Origin: UBA4717 sp045577925
GTDB lineage: Bacteria > Bacillota > Clostridia > Oscillospirales > CAG-272
DNA: 31,831 nt
Direction: 5' to 3'
Assembly (NCBI GenBank): GCA_045577925.1
Contig: JAZNJH010000026.1
Location: forward strand, 1-31,831
Part shown: positions 1 through 7,740 of the stretch, piece after piece
How the letters are laid out: each line of letters opens with the position of its first letter
How positions within the stretch are numbered: position 1 is the stretch's first letter
Position numbers and translations under genes: made by a program
Notes under the pieces: model-generated
Seen by the model: the letters and a program-made list of their open reading frames with translations, nothing else
The model's database searches: none
Told to the model about the DNA's origin: nothing

Positions 1-983
1 ACGATCCGACTTAGACCGTTCATTGCGGCTGTATATGAGCCGATAAACTTCTTTATCTGATATGCAAGAAGTTTGAACGTATGAACGCATACGGGGTCAT
101 TCTTGAAATAGCCGTCTTCGATTTCACGGCAGTCGCCCGAAATTCCGGATACACCGAGGAAACCGCACTTCTTGTTCATGAAGTTATTCATTTCATCGGG
201 TGACATATTTTCCTTTTCCATGATAAAGGGAACGATTGCAGGGTCGATAGAGCCGCAACGTGTACCCATCATGAAGCCGTCGAGAGGGGTAAAGCCCATG
301 CTTGTATCAATTACCTTGCCGCCCTTAACAGCTGTGATAGATGAGCCGTTACCGATATGGCAGGTGATGATCTTTGTATCTTCAACAGGCTTATCAAGAA
401 GCTCTGCCATTTTGCCCGATACATATCTGTGAGACGTGCCATGGAAGCCGTAGCGGCGGATGTGGTACTTTTCGCACATATCCTTGGGAAGCGGATATGT
501 ATAAGCTTCAGCGGGCATTGTTGAATGGAATGCAGTATCCATAACAACTATCTGAGGAGTATTCGGCATAACCTCAATACAGCCGTGAATACCCATAAGG
601 TGAGCAGCTGTGTGAAGAGGAGCGAGGTCGCGGCAGCCTTCGAGCTTTTCAAGAACGCCATCGTCAACAAGCACGCTTTCCTTTAAGAATGCGCCACCGT
701 GCACGATTCTGTGACCAACTGCTTCAATTTCGTCCATACTCTTGATAACGCCGTGAACGGGGTCTGTAAGATATTTAACAACTATCTTTGTTGCTTCTGT
801 GTGATTGGGAATATCAATCTCGCACTTTACGTTGAGTTCGGGATTATCGGGGAGCTTATGTGTGAAAAGACCTCCGTCTCCGATTCTTTCGCAGTTACCC
901 TTAGCAAGCACCTTTTCGCTTGTTGTATCGAAAAGCTGATACTTGAGAGAAGAGCTTCCCGCATTTACTACGAGTACATTCAT
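1..983 (-). CDS. ackA: Acetate kinase (C-terminal end outside window)
   Basis: Acetate kinase interconverts acetate + ATP and acetyl phosphate + ADP in the cytoplasm; in fermenters it makes ATP from acetyl phosphate supplied by phosphotransacetylase. Seen: translation from 983 on the minus strand opens MNVLVVNAGSSSLKYQLFD, the family's first nucleotide-binding signature, followed by VGHRIVHGG, RYGFHGTSHRYV, CHIGNGSS and GTRCGSIDPA, all acetokinase-family signatures in the expected order. About 327 codons are visible of the usual ~400, so roughly the last 70 lie beyond the left edge. The start is preceded by GGAGGAAAATAA. A promoter is visible upstream (1075-1103). The gene faces away from tmcAL, which also uses acetate. 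Identification is secure; only the C-terminus and downstream operon partners cannot be seen. Confidence 0.96.
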   Translation of the reverse strand, partial: MNVLVVNAGSSSLKYQLFDTTSEKVLAKGNCERIGDGGLFTHKLPDNPELNVKCEIDIPNHTEATKIVVKYLTDPVHGVIKSMDEIEAVGHRIVHGGAFLKESVLVDDGVLEKLEGCRDLAPLHTAAHLMGIHGCIEVMPNTPQIVVMDTAFHSTMPAEAYTYPLPKDMCEKYHIRRYGFHGTSHRYVSGKMAELLDKPVEDTKIITCHIGNGSSITAVKGGKVIDTSMGFTPLDGFMMGTRCGSIDPAIVPFIMEKENMSPDEMNNFMNKKCGFLGVSGISGDCREIEDGYFKNDPVCVHTFKLLAYQIKKFIGSYTAAMNGLSRI

Positions 984-1005
984 TTTATTTTCCTCCGTGA
1001 TCTTA

Positions 1006-1034
1006 TTGATTTTTTCTGATTATATTGATATAAT
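1006..1034 (+). promoter_or_regulatory. Predicted sigma-A promoter for tmcAL
   Basis: TTGATT (1006-1011), a 17-base spacer, then a perfect TATAAT (1029-1034). Transcription would start near 1041 and give a leader of about 100 nt before tmcAL. It lies between ackA and the ackA promoter, so the two promoters fire toward each other. Confidence 0.6.
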
Positions 1035-1074
1035 AAATGTAACAAAGTATGCCAAAACGGCAAAAACCACTTTT

Positions 1075-1103
1075 ATTATACTACCATTTTTTGATAATAT
1101 CAA
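1075..1103 (-). promoter_or_regulatory. ackA: Predicted sigma-A promoter for ackA
   Basis: On the minus strand: TTGATA (1103-1098), a 17-base spacer, TATAAT (1080-1075). Start of transcription is expected near 1068, giving a leader of about 85 nt that runs across the tmcAL promoter. Confidence 0.6.
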
Positions 1104-1140
1104 GAGAAAAAGTAAAATTTCGGAGATAAATAACAAAAAA

Positions 1141-2346
1141 ATGAAAACCGTAGCCGTTATATGTGAGTACAATCCTTTGCATCTTGGTCACAAATATCAT
1201 CTTGAGCAAATAAAAAAAGATTTTGGGGAGTGTGCTGTGGTTCTGATAATGTCGTCTGACTTTGTGCAGAGAGGTGACGTTGCAGTGCTTGACAAATACT
1301 CAAGAGCAAAAGCGGGGGTACTTGCAGGTGCAGACCTTGTGCTTGAGATGCCATTCCCATATTCTTACGGAAGTGCAGAATATTTTGCTTCTGCAGGGGT
1401 TTATATTGCAAGCGCCACGGGTGTTTGCGACACACTTTCTTTTGGAAGCGAGTGCGGAGATGCAGAGGCGCTTGAAGAAATGGCGGATAAGCTTGCATCA
1501 CGCGAATATAAACAAAAAATGCAGGCGCTTAAGAAAGAAAAAACTGCTCTTGGTCATATGCATCTGCGCCATGAGGCATGCAGGGCGCTTTATGGAAAAG
1601 AGTTTGCTGATTCAATGTCGAGCTCGAACAATATTTTGGCGCTTGAATATATAAAGACTATAAAAAACATGGGTGCTACACTTGATATTCACACCGTAAA
1701 AAGAGCAGGGGACTCGTATAATGACATGCTTGGACAAGGCAAGTATGTCAGCGCAACGTTTTTGAGAGAACATATAAAAAATGGTGGAGATATTACAGCG
1801 TACGTTCCCAAGGAATGTTTGGAGCTTTATAATGAAAAACTGAGCGAGGGGCTGATTGGCGCAAGCCTTGATAATATTGGTCAGGTGATCGTTTCATTCT
1901 TCAGACTTGCTGATCCCGTCAAGCTTTCAAAATATGCAGAGATCTCCCCCGGCCTTGAATACAGGCTTTGCGAAGCGGCAAAAAAAGCAAGAAATATAAG
2001 CGAGTTTTTTGAGTTTGCGGCGTCGAAGAAATATACCGATGCAAGAATCAGACGGGCGGCCATTTCATGCATGATCGGGGTTGAAGAGGCTGATTTTAAA
2101 GCCGGCGTGCCTTATACGGCCGTGCTTGCGGCAAACAAAAGAGGACAGAGCCTGCTAAAGAAAATGAAAAAAACTTCATTGATCCCGATGATAACAAAGC
2201 CGGCAGACAAAAAGAAGCTTGGTGGCACAGCAACGCACTACCGTGAGCTTTCCGAGCTGGCAGATGCTTTATATACTCTGTCATTGCCAAAGCCATGCAG
2301 TGCGGATTTCCTTATTAAGTCGTCGCCATTTATATTGAACGATTGA
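1141..2346 (+). CDS. tmcAL: tRNA(Met) cytidine acetate ligase TmcAL (YlbM family)
   Basis: TmcAL activates acetate with ATP and puts the acetyl group on cytidine 34 of elongator tRNA-Met (ac4C34), which protects AUG decoding accuracy. Seen: 401 residues, the family's usual length, with an N-terminal nucleotidyltransferase-like signature VICEYNPLHLGHKYHL carrying the HxGH motif at residues 14-17, then SSDFVQRGD, DKYSRAKAG and EMPFPYSYGSAEYFA. The open frame extends upstream to 943, but ATG 1141 is chosen because the family motif begins a few residues in, GGAGAT lies just upstream and a promoter at 1006-1034 falls inside the longer frame. The neighbour is the divergent acetate kinase gene, so both enzymes draw on the same acetate pool. 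Function is inferred from family membership; the earlier name was YlbM/DUF795. Confidence 0.92.
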   Translation: MKTVAVICEYNPLHLGHKYHLEQIKKDFGECAVVLIMSSDFVQRGDVAVLDKYSRAKAGVLAGADLVLEMPFPYSYGSAEYFASAGVYIASATGVCDTLSFGSECGDAEALEEMADKLASREYKQKMQALKKEKTALGHMHLRHEACRALYGKEFADSMSSSNNILALEYIKTIKNMGATLDIHTVKRAGDSYNDMLGQGKYVSATFLREHIKNGGDITAYVPKECLELYNEKLSEGLIGASLDNIGQVIVSFFRLADPVKLSKYAEISPGLEYRLCEAAKKARNISEFFEFAASKKYTDARIRRAAISCMIGVEEADFKAGVPYTAVLAANKRGQSLLKKMKKTSLIPMITKPADKKKLGGTATHYRELSELADALYTLSLPKPCSADFLIKSSPFILND

Positions 2347-2402
2347 TATACAGTTGTCTTTTTGTACAACGTTTAATATGTTTTTTCGTAAACAATGACA
2401 TA

Positions 2403-2431
2403 TTGAAAAAAGTGCATATTTATGGTACAAT
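2403..2431 (+). promoter_or_regulatory. Predicted promoter for the first dockerin beta-helix gene
   Basis: TTGAAA (2403-2408), 17-base spacer, TACAAT (2426-2431). The start codon at 2464 is preceded by ACGGAGGTAAGTT. Only a weak 5-bp hairpin separates this from tmcAL, so some read-through from tmcAL is possible. Confidence 0.55.
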
Positions 2432-2463
2432 ATATTGCATATGGAAAATTACGGAGGTAAGTT

Positions 2464-4332
2464 ATGAAAAAGACATTAGCATTATTGCTTGCAATGCTTT
2501 TTGTTATTGCTCCTATTTCAATATCGGCGGCAGATACCACTTCCTTTATTGAAGCGGGCGACGCAATAATTGAACAGTATATGCAGGCGACAGAAGATCA
2601 GATAGCTAATATCGTTGATTCTAATTCAAGCATCAATGCCGCAGAGGGCGCAACAACGTATTACGTATCCTCAAGCGGTAATGACAGTAACAACGGTACT
2701 TCTGAGGATACACCCTGGAAATCGATATCAAAGGTTAGTAGTTACACCGGCTTCAAGGACGGTGACGTTGTAAAGTTCAGACGCGGTGACAGTTGGAGAT
2801 ATACCGGTACAATGACCGCACAGTGCGGTGTATCTTATACCGCATACGGTAGCGGGGATAAGCCCTTGTTTATATGCTCACTCGATGCATCGGGCGCGGA
2901 TAATTGGCAACTTACAAGTACTGCAAATGTATATCAGTATCTCGGCGACGTAGGCGGACTTTCCACAAACGTTGGTGCAATCGTGCTCAACGGCGGAGAA
3001 GCGTGGGGTATCCACGTAATGGAGGGTGAAGACGGAAACCGTGTGTATAGCGGTGTTGTATTCAATGGAATTGAAACTTATACAACTCCTTCAGGCGAGG
3101 CTTTTGACGGAGTGAACAGTCTTCATAATAACCTTGAGTTCTGGCACGATATGGATAACAAAGTGCTCTACATGTACTCTGCAAAAGGTAATCCCGGTGA
3201 GCTTTTTGAAGAGATCGAGCTTGTTAATAACGAGGCAGCTATAACTCTTGAAACCGAGACATTCACTACAGCCGACGACGTAATTGGTGTTAAAACTTAT
3301 GCTCACGATATCGTTATTGATAATATCGATGTATTTGGCGCATGCTTTGGCGTGTCCGGACAGAGCGTTAAGAACGTAACCGTTCAGTACTGCGTATTCA
3401 GATGGATCGGCGGATGTGTTCAGGGAACTAAAGTAAGTGACGGAATCGATTACACTTACGCAAGGTACGGCAACGCAGTTGAATCCTTCGGTGCATGCGA
3501 CAATTTTAAAATTCAGTATAACTACGCTTCACAGGTATATGACTGTGCATGGACTGCGCAGCATCTCTCCCCTAAGGTGTTTAACAACTTAGATATAAGC
3601 AATAACGTTGCAGAATTTGCTAACACCGGTCCTGAGGTATGGCAGGGAACCAATAGTGATGATGGTACTTCTATTACAAATATGAAGATATATAACAACT
3701 ATAACCGTTACATTGGTTATGGATTTTCGCATCAGCGCCCCGGCGACAGCCCTCATGGCGGGTTCTTCTATGGCGCATATGTAAGCAATGACAATCCTGA
3801 AGTTGAAACGTTTGAAAATAACGATGTTTACAACAATGTAAATATGTTTTCTGCATCCAGCTTGGGGTTGGCTATATTCGCTAATTCTAAAACCTATAAT
3901 TTCCATGACAATATATATATAATGGAAGAGGGAACAAAAATAGGCAAGATGAAAGCTTATGCAGCGGATGATTATAACCCGTTATATATGTATACTGCAG
4001 AAGACGTAGCGGCATTTCAGGCTAAGGGATATGAAACAGGCTCTATGTTCTACTACACGGACGTAGCACCTCTTGGCAACATGTATGACCTCTATCTGCC
4101 TTACGGTGAAGACGTAGTACTCTACGGCGACGTCGACGGCGACAAAGCTGTAACAGCTGCAGACGTTATAAAGGTTGCAAGAAGACTTGCAGGATGGAGT
4201 GGATACGACGAAGTCAAGAATGCTAACGCAGACGTGGACGGCGACGGTACGTTTACGATCAAGGATTCGATAATACTTGCAAGACACTGGGCGGGTTGGA
4301 TTTCATATAAGGATCTTCCTTACACTAAATAA
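2464..4332 (+). CDS. Secreted right-handed beta-helix protein with C-terminal type I dockerin (copy 1)
   Basis: Exported protein of 622 residues. Seen: signal peptide MKKTLALLLAMLFVIAPISISA with likely cleavage near residue 22; a short helical linker (about 24-60); then TTYYVSSSGNDSNNGTSEDTPW, a typical opening of parallel beta-helix proteins of the pectate-lyase-like superfamily, with repeated N-rich rungs through about residue 480. The C-terminus holds two EF-hand-like dockerin repeats: D556-D558-D560-T564-D567 and D590-D592-D594-T598-D601, each followed by an AR(R/H)xAGW segment. Known: type I dockerins bind cohesins in calcium-dependent assemblies, and beta-helix proteins of this kind often bind or cleave polysaccharides. 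Inferred: an extracellular polysaccharide-acting protein attached to a scaffold. No catalytic residues could be assigned and no cohesin is in the window. A closely similar gene follows. Substrate unknown. Confidence 0.85.
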   Translation: MKKTLALLLAMLFVIAPISISAADTTSFIEAGDAIIEQYMQATEDQIANIVDSNSSINAAEGATTYYVSSSGNDSNNGTSEDTPWKSISKVSSYTGFKDGDVVKFRRGDSWRYTGTMTAQCGVSYTAYGSGDKPLFICSLDASGADNWQLTSTANVYQYLGDVGGLSTNVGAIVLNGGEAWGIHVMEGEDGNRVYSGVVFNGIETYTTPSGEAFDGVNSLHNNLEFWHDMDNKVLYMYSAKGNPGELFEEIELVNNEAAITLETETFTTADDVIGVKTYAHDIVIDNIDVFGACFGVSGQSVKNVTVQYCVFRWIGGCVQGTKVSDGIDYTYARYGNAVESFGACDNFKIQYNYASQVYDCAWTAQHLSPKVFNNLDISNNVAEFANTGPEVWQGTNSDDGTSITNMKIYNNYNRYIGYGFSHQRPGDSPHGGFFYGAYVSNDNPEVETFENNDVYNNVNMFSASSLGLAIFANSKTYNFHDNIYIMEEGTKIGKMKAYAADDYNPLYMYTAEDVAAFQAKGYETGSMFYYTDVAPLGNMYDLYLPYGEDVVLYGDVDGDKAVTAADVIKVARRLAGWSGYDEVKNANADVDGDGTFTIKDSIILARHWAGWISYKDLPYTK

Positions 4333-4345
4333 ATTGATATGATAA

Positions 4346-4382
4346 ATCAGGGTATACCTACATGGTGTACCCTGATCTTTTT
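4346..4382 (+). terminator. Rho-independent terminator after copy 1
   Basis: A 13-bp stem (4346-4358 with 4364-4376, one G-U type pair) with a 5-base loop, followed by CTTTTT. It lies 13 bases past the stop codon and separates the two beta-helix genes transcriptionally. Confidence 0.88.
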
Positions 4383-4494
4383 GTTAAACAAATCATTTAT
4401 TATTGTGCATTTGCGCCAACGAAATCAACGAAAATAGCGAGTAATTGTGCAAAGCGTACAATAAGATGACGTTTTTTTCATAAAACATTACATA

Positions 4495-4523
4495 TTGCCG
4501 TATACATAATGATATGTTATAAT
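4495..4523 (+). promoter_or_regulatory. Predicted promoter for the second dockerin beta-helix gene
   Basis: TTGCCG (4495-4500), 17-base spacer, perfect TATAAT (4518-4523). The second copy therefore has its own transcription unit, separate from copy 1. Confidence 0.6.
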
Positions 4524-4560
4524 AAAAATACCAAAATAATTTCTCAGGAGGTTAAAAATA

Positions 4561-6420
4561 TTGAAGAAAGTATTATCGGTTTTTCTAACTATCGTTTTTG
4601 TTGTTATGCCATTGTCTGTATTGGCTGATGATGTGGCAACAACATCCAATTTTGTGCAGGCAAGTGACCAGATCATCAAGCAGTATATGGATGCAACGGA
4701 TGCGCTTGTTGCTACGATAGTGAACTCATCAACCAATGTAAGCGTTAGCGGAACAACTTATTATGTTTCATCCAGCATGGGTGATGACAGCAATGATGGC
4801 TTAACAGAGAATACGCCATGGAAGACTGTTTCTAAGGTAAGTAATTTTACAGGTTTTAATAATGGCGATGCAGTTAAATTTAAACGCGGAGATGAATTCA
4901 GATATACGGGCACTCTTACGGCGAAGAACGGTGTTACGTATTCTGCGTACGGCAGCGGTGCAAAGCCTAAGCTTATATGCTCAGTAGATGCATCGGGCGC
5001 TGACAATTGGCAGTTAACTGACACAGCACATGTTTATAAATATTTAGGAGAAGTCGGCGGACTTAACACCAACGTTGGAGCTATTGTTTTCAACGACGGT
5101 GCAGCATGGGGAATCCATGTTATGGAAGGGGCCGACTCAAACCGTGTAAATAACGGTCCGGTATTTAACGGAATTGAGAGCTATGTAACCGAAACAGGCG
5201 TTTTTGCAGGCATTGACAGCCTTTCCGGTAATCTTGAGTTCTGGCATGATACCGCTGATGAAATTTTGTATGTTTACAGTGAATACGGTAATCCCGGAGC
5301 CGTATTTGGTTCAATAGAGCTTGTTGATGATGATGCGGCTATAACGCTTGAGGTTGAGACGTTTGCTGAGGCAGACCCGGTCATCAACGATACCAAATAT
5401 TCGCACGATATTCTTATAGATAATCTTGAAATATTCGGAGCATGCTTCGGAGTTTCAGGCCAGAGTGTTAAGGATGTCACGATACAGTATTGTGTATTCA
5501 AATGGATTGGCGGCTGTATACAGAATGCCAATGGTATGCAGGTTCCCGGACTTGAATATGCAAGATACGGTAATGCGGTTGAATCTTTCGGGGCATGTGA
5601 TAATTTTGTGATACAGTATAACTATGCTTCTCAGGTCTATGACTGCGCATGGACTGCTCAGCACACGGGAGTAAAGGTGTTTAATGACCTTGTTATCAGA
5701 AATAATGTTGCTGAATTTGCAAACACAGGTCCTGAGGTATGGCTCAATGCAAACGGCGCTTCCGGAGCGACTGTTACAAACATGAAAATATACGATAATT
5801 ACAATCGTTTTATGGGTTATGGTTGGTCGCATGAACGTCCCGGCGACGGCCCTCATGGAGGAGTTTTCTACGGCGCGTACGTAACTCATCAGACAGAGGG
5901 ATCAACCTTCAGCAACAATGACGTATATAACAACGTCAGCCTTTTCGTAGGCTCGAGCCTGGGCAATGCACGATTTATACATCCAAACACGTATAACTTC
6001 CACGATAATATATATATAGCGGAAGAAGGAAAGCTCTTTGGCAAATTAGACCCGTGGGAAAGTGCGACTACGTATATGTACAATGCCGAGGATATAGCTA
6101 CATTAACTGCGGCAGGATATGAGTCCGGATCGATCTTCTATTATACTGATGAAGCTCCATATGGAAATATGTATGATCTTTATATGCCTTACGGTAATGA
6201 AGCAAGCATATACGGTGACGTTGATGCTGACGGTGTGGTTAATGCCGTTGACCTTGTAAAGATATCAAGACGTCTTGCGAACTGGCTTGGCTATGAAGAT
6301 TATAAAAATGCCAATTCAGATGTGGACAATGACGGAACATTCTCTGTCAAGGACGGAATAATTCTTTCAAGACATTGGGCCGGATGGCTCGGTTATGAAA
6401 ATCTTCCGTATGGCGGATAA
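4561..6420 (+). CDS. Secreted right-handed beta-helix protein with C-terminal type I dockerin (copy 2)
   Basis: Paralog of the preceding gene, 619 residues, alignable end to end. Seen: signal peptide MKKVLSVFLTIVFVVMPLSVLA (cleavage near residue 22), the same helical linker, the beta-helix entry TTYYVSSSMGDDSNDG and long shared blocks such as EIFGACFGVSGQSVKDVT and YASQVYDCAWTAQH. Two dockerin repeats follow: D553-D555-D557-N561-D564 and D587-D589-D591-S595-D598. The start is TTG, chosen because AGGAGG (4546-4551) sits 9 bases upstream and the signal peptide aligns with copy 1. Role as for copy 1: probably extracellular, polysaccharide-related and calcium-dependent docking. Differences lie mainly in the linker, surface loops and dockerin contact positions, consistent with an older tandem duplication rather than a recent one. 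Confidence 0.85.
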   Translation: MKKVLSVFLTIVFVVMPLSVLADDVATTSNFVQASDQIIKQYMDATDALVATIVNSSTNVSVSGTTYYVSSSMGDDSNDGLTENTPWKTVSKVSNFTGFNNGDAVKFKRGDEFRYTGTLTAKNGVTYSAYGSGAKPKLICSVDASGADNWQLTDTAHVYKYLGEVGGLNTNVGAIVFNDGAAWGIHVMEGADSNRVNNGPVFNGIESYVTETGVFAGIDSLSGNLEFWHDTADEILYVYSEYGNPGAVFGSIELVDDDAAITLEVETFAEADPVINDTKYSHDILIDNLEIFGACFGVSGQSVKDVTIQYCVFKWIGGCIQNANGMQVPGLEYARYGNAVESFGACDNFVIQYNYASQVYDCAWTAQHTGVKVFNDLVIRNNVAEFANTGPEVWLNANGASGATVTNMKIYDNYNRFMGYGWSHERPGDGPHGGVFYGAYVTHQTEGSTFSNNDVYNNVSLFVGSSLGNARFIHPNTYNFHDNIYIAEEGKLFGKLDPWESATTYMYNAEDIATLTAAGYESGSIFYYTDEAPYGNMYDLYMPYGNEASIYGDVDADGVVNAVDLVKISRRLANWLGYEDYKNANSDVDNDGTFSVKDGIILSRHWAGWLGYENLPYGG

Positions 6421-6441
6421 ATAATATATATACGGTAGAAA

Positions 6442-6472
6442 GGGCGTGCCACGCGGCACGCCCCCCTTTTTT
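6442..6472 (+). terminator. Rho-independent terminator after copy 2
   Basis: Perfect 9-bp GC-rich stem GGGCGTGCC/GGCACGCCC (6442-6450 with 6455-6463), loop ACGC, then CCC and six T. It overlaps the stop codon of the convergent lipoprotein gene. Confidence 0.92.
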
Positions 6473-7451
6473 ATTCTTCCGTTTTACTTTTAACGGGAGG
6501 CTTTTTCCCTTTGACTGATTTTGATTTTTTCTTGGTAATTATAATGAAAACTATTGCGGTGGCGATTACTCCTAAGATGATTATGTTAAATAAATTATAT
6601 GATAAGAAGATCACAAACGCCTGCCATGCATCTACGAAGTTTTTCCATCCCGAAATAAAGCTTTGAGACACTTCTTCGCCAAAGGTCTTTGGGGTGACGA
6701 CGGGATCGGTGTACTTTACGACTTCGTTTACTGTAAGTGTATATGTTGCATAGCTTATGCGGGAATCATATTTTCTGAGGGTTCCCGTAAGACTTTCTAT
6801 TTCATAGCGTATATCGGAAAGCTCACGTTCGAGAGCAAGTATGTCGTCAAGGCTTCCTGCATTCTCTAAGAGAACTAGAACTCTATCTTCTCTTAGCGAT
6901 GCAGAAGCAAGCCTTGCTTCTGTATCATAATATGATTCCGTAACGTCTTGGTTGTTTTCACCGCTTGATACAATGGTACCGATGCCGTCTATCTCTGATA
7001 GAAATTGAGAGTAGGCGGAAACGGGTATGCGTATTGTGAAGTTTGAATATCTGTTGCCTCCGGTTTTATCAATGCGGTTGCCGTAGCTGTCTGCTGCTTC
7101 AAAATACGCACCATGCTTTGAACATAACTCTTTGAGGGCAGATATTGTTTTTTCGTATTCGGTGGTTTGAACTTTTGCCCATGAGCTATAAATTATTTTT
7201 CTGTCTGAGGTTGCAGCCAGTATGACATTCCCTGACTCAGATTCTGCTTTGCCATCATAATATACATCGGAGGCATAAAGCATTTCCGCGTCCTCGCTTA
7301 CGGCAAAATCCACAGACTCGGTAACGGCTGTCTGATACTTAACAGATGCGTTTGATTCGCGCGCAATGTCTGCACTGCCGCATGAGCTGAGCAGAATAAC
7401 GAACGCAAGAAGCAGAGATACTAATATCCAAAGTTTTGATCTTTTTAACAT
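6471..7451 (-). CDS. DUF4349 lipoprotein
   Basis: Membrane-attached extracytoplasmic protein of 326 residues. Seen: a lipoprotein signal peptide with lipobox LSSC (lipidated Cys24); a central domain with SSWAKVQTTEYEKTISALKELC, NFTIRIPVSAYSQFLSEI and SYYDTEARLASASLREDRVLVLLENAGSLDDILALERELSDIRYEIESL in that order, which is the DUF4349 pattern including a helical/coiled-coil stretch; a transmembrane helix at about 280-303; and a lysine-rich cytoplasmic tail. Having both a lipid anchor and a C-terminal transmembrane helix is usual for this family. The start follows an AAAGGCAGG site. It converges on the beta-helix gene. Molecular function is not established; a role in sensing or the envelope is only a guess. 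Confidence 0.88.
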   Translation of the reverse strand: MLKRSKLWILVSLLLAFVILLSSCGSADIARESNASVKYQTAVTESVDFAVSEDAEMLYASDVYYDGKAESESGNVILAATSDRKIIYSSWAKVQTTEYEKTISALKELCSKHGAYFEAADSYGNRIDKTGGNRYSNFTIRIPVSAYSQFLSEIDGIGTIVSSGENNQDVTESYYDTEARLASASLREDRVLVLLENAGSLDDILALERELSDIRYEIESLTGTLRKYDSRISYATYTLTVNEVVKYTDPVVTPKTFGEEVSQSFISGWKNFVDAWQAFVIFLSYNLFNIIILGVIATAIVFIIITKKKSKSVKGKKPPVKSKTEE

Positions 7452-7615
7452 GGTAATACCTGCCTTTCACAGTTATTATTTTTCTTTTCTGCATTTATTA
7501 GACAAATTTTTAATTAAAAATACTCATATTTGCTGTAAACATTCTGATTTTTTTGATATTATTAAATAAAACGATAAAAATTACGTAAAATTTAATATAA
7601 AATGTAGAAAAGGTA

Positions 7616-7655
7616 TTGCAAAATACTTGACTTTGATTTATAATGTAGTTACAAT
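7616..7655 (+). promoter_or_regulatory. Two nested promoters for the decarboxylase operon
   Basis: Two interleaved 17-bp-spacer promoters on the same strand: TTGCAA (7616-7621)/TATAAT (7639-7644), and TTGACT (7627-7632)/TACAAT (7650-7655), offset by 11 bases. The rest of the 7452-7740 gap is AT-rich; I saw no other convincing element, and no clear promoter for the divergent lipoprotein gene. Confidence 0.55.
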
Positions 7656-7740
7656 GGGGTAGAATGGTAAACGAAGGCAAAATGACGAAAAATGCCAACT
7701 TTTAACGGTTCTGCAAAAAATAATTTTTCGGAGGATATAA

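Noticed and set aside
943..1140. N-terminal extension of tmcAL
   Set aside because: The frame is open to 943 but it would overlap the ackA start and contain both promoters, and the family signature begins just after ATG 1141.
2353..2372. Terminator after tmcAL
   Set aside because: GTTGT/ACAAC is only 5 bp and is not followed directly by a T-run; too weak to call.
4383..4494. Repeats (TTGTGCA twice) between the beta-helix genes
   Set aside because: Seven-base matches in AT-rich sequence with no symmetry or further copies; likely chance.
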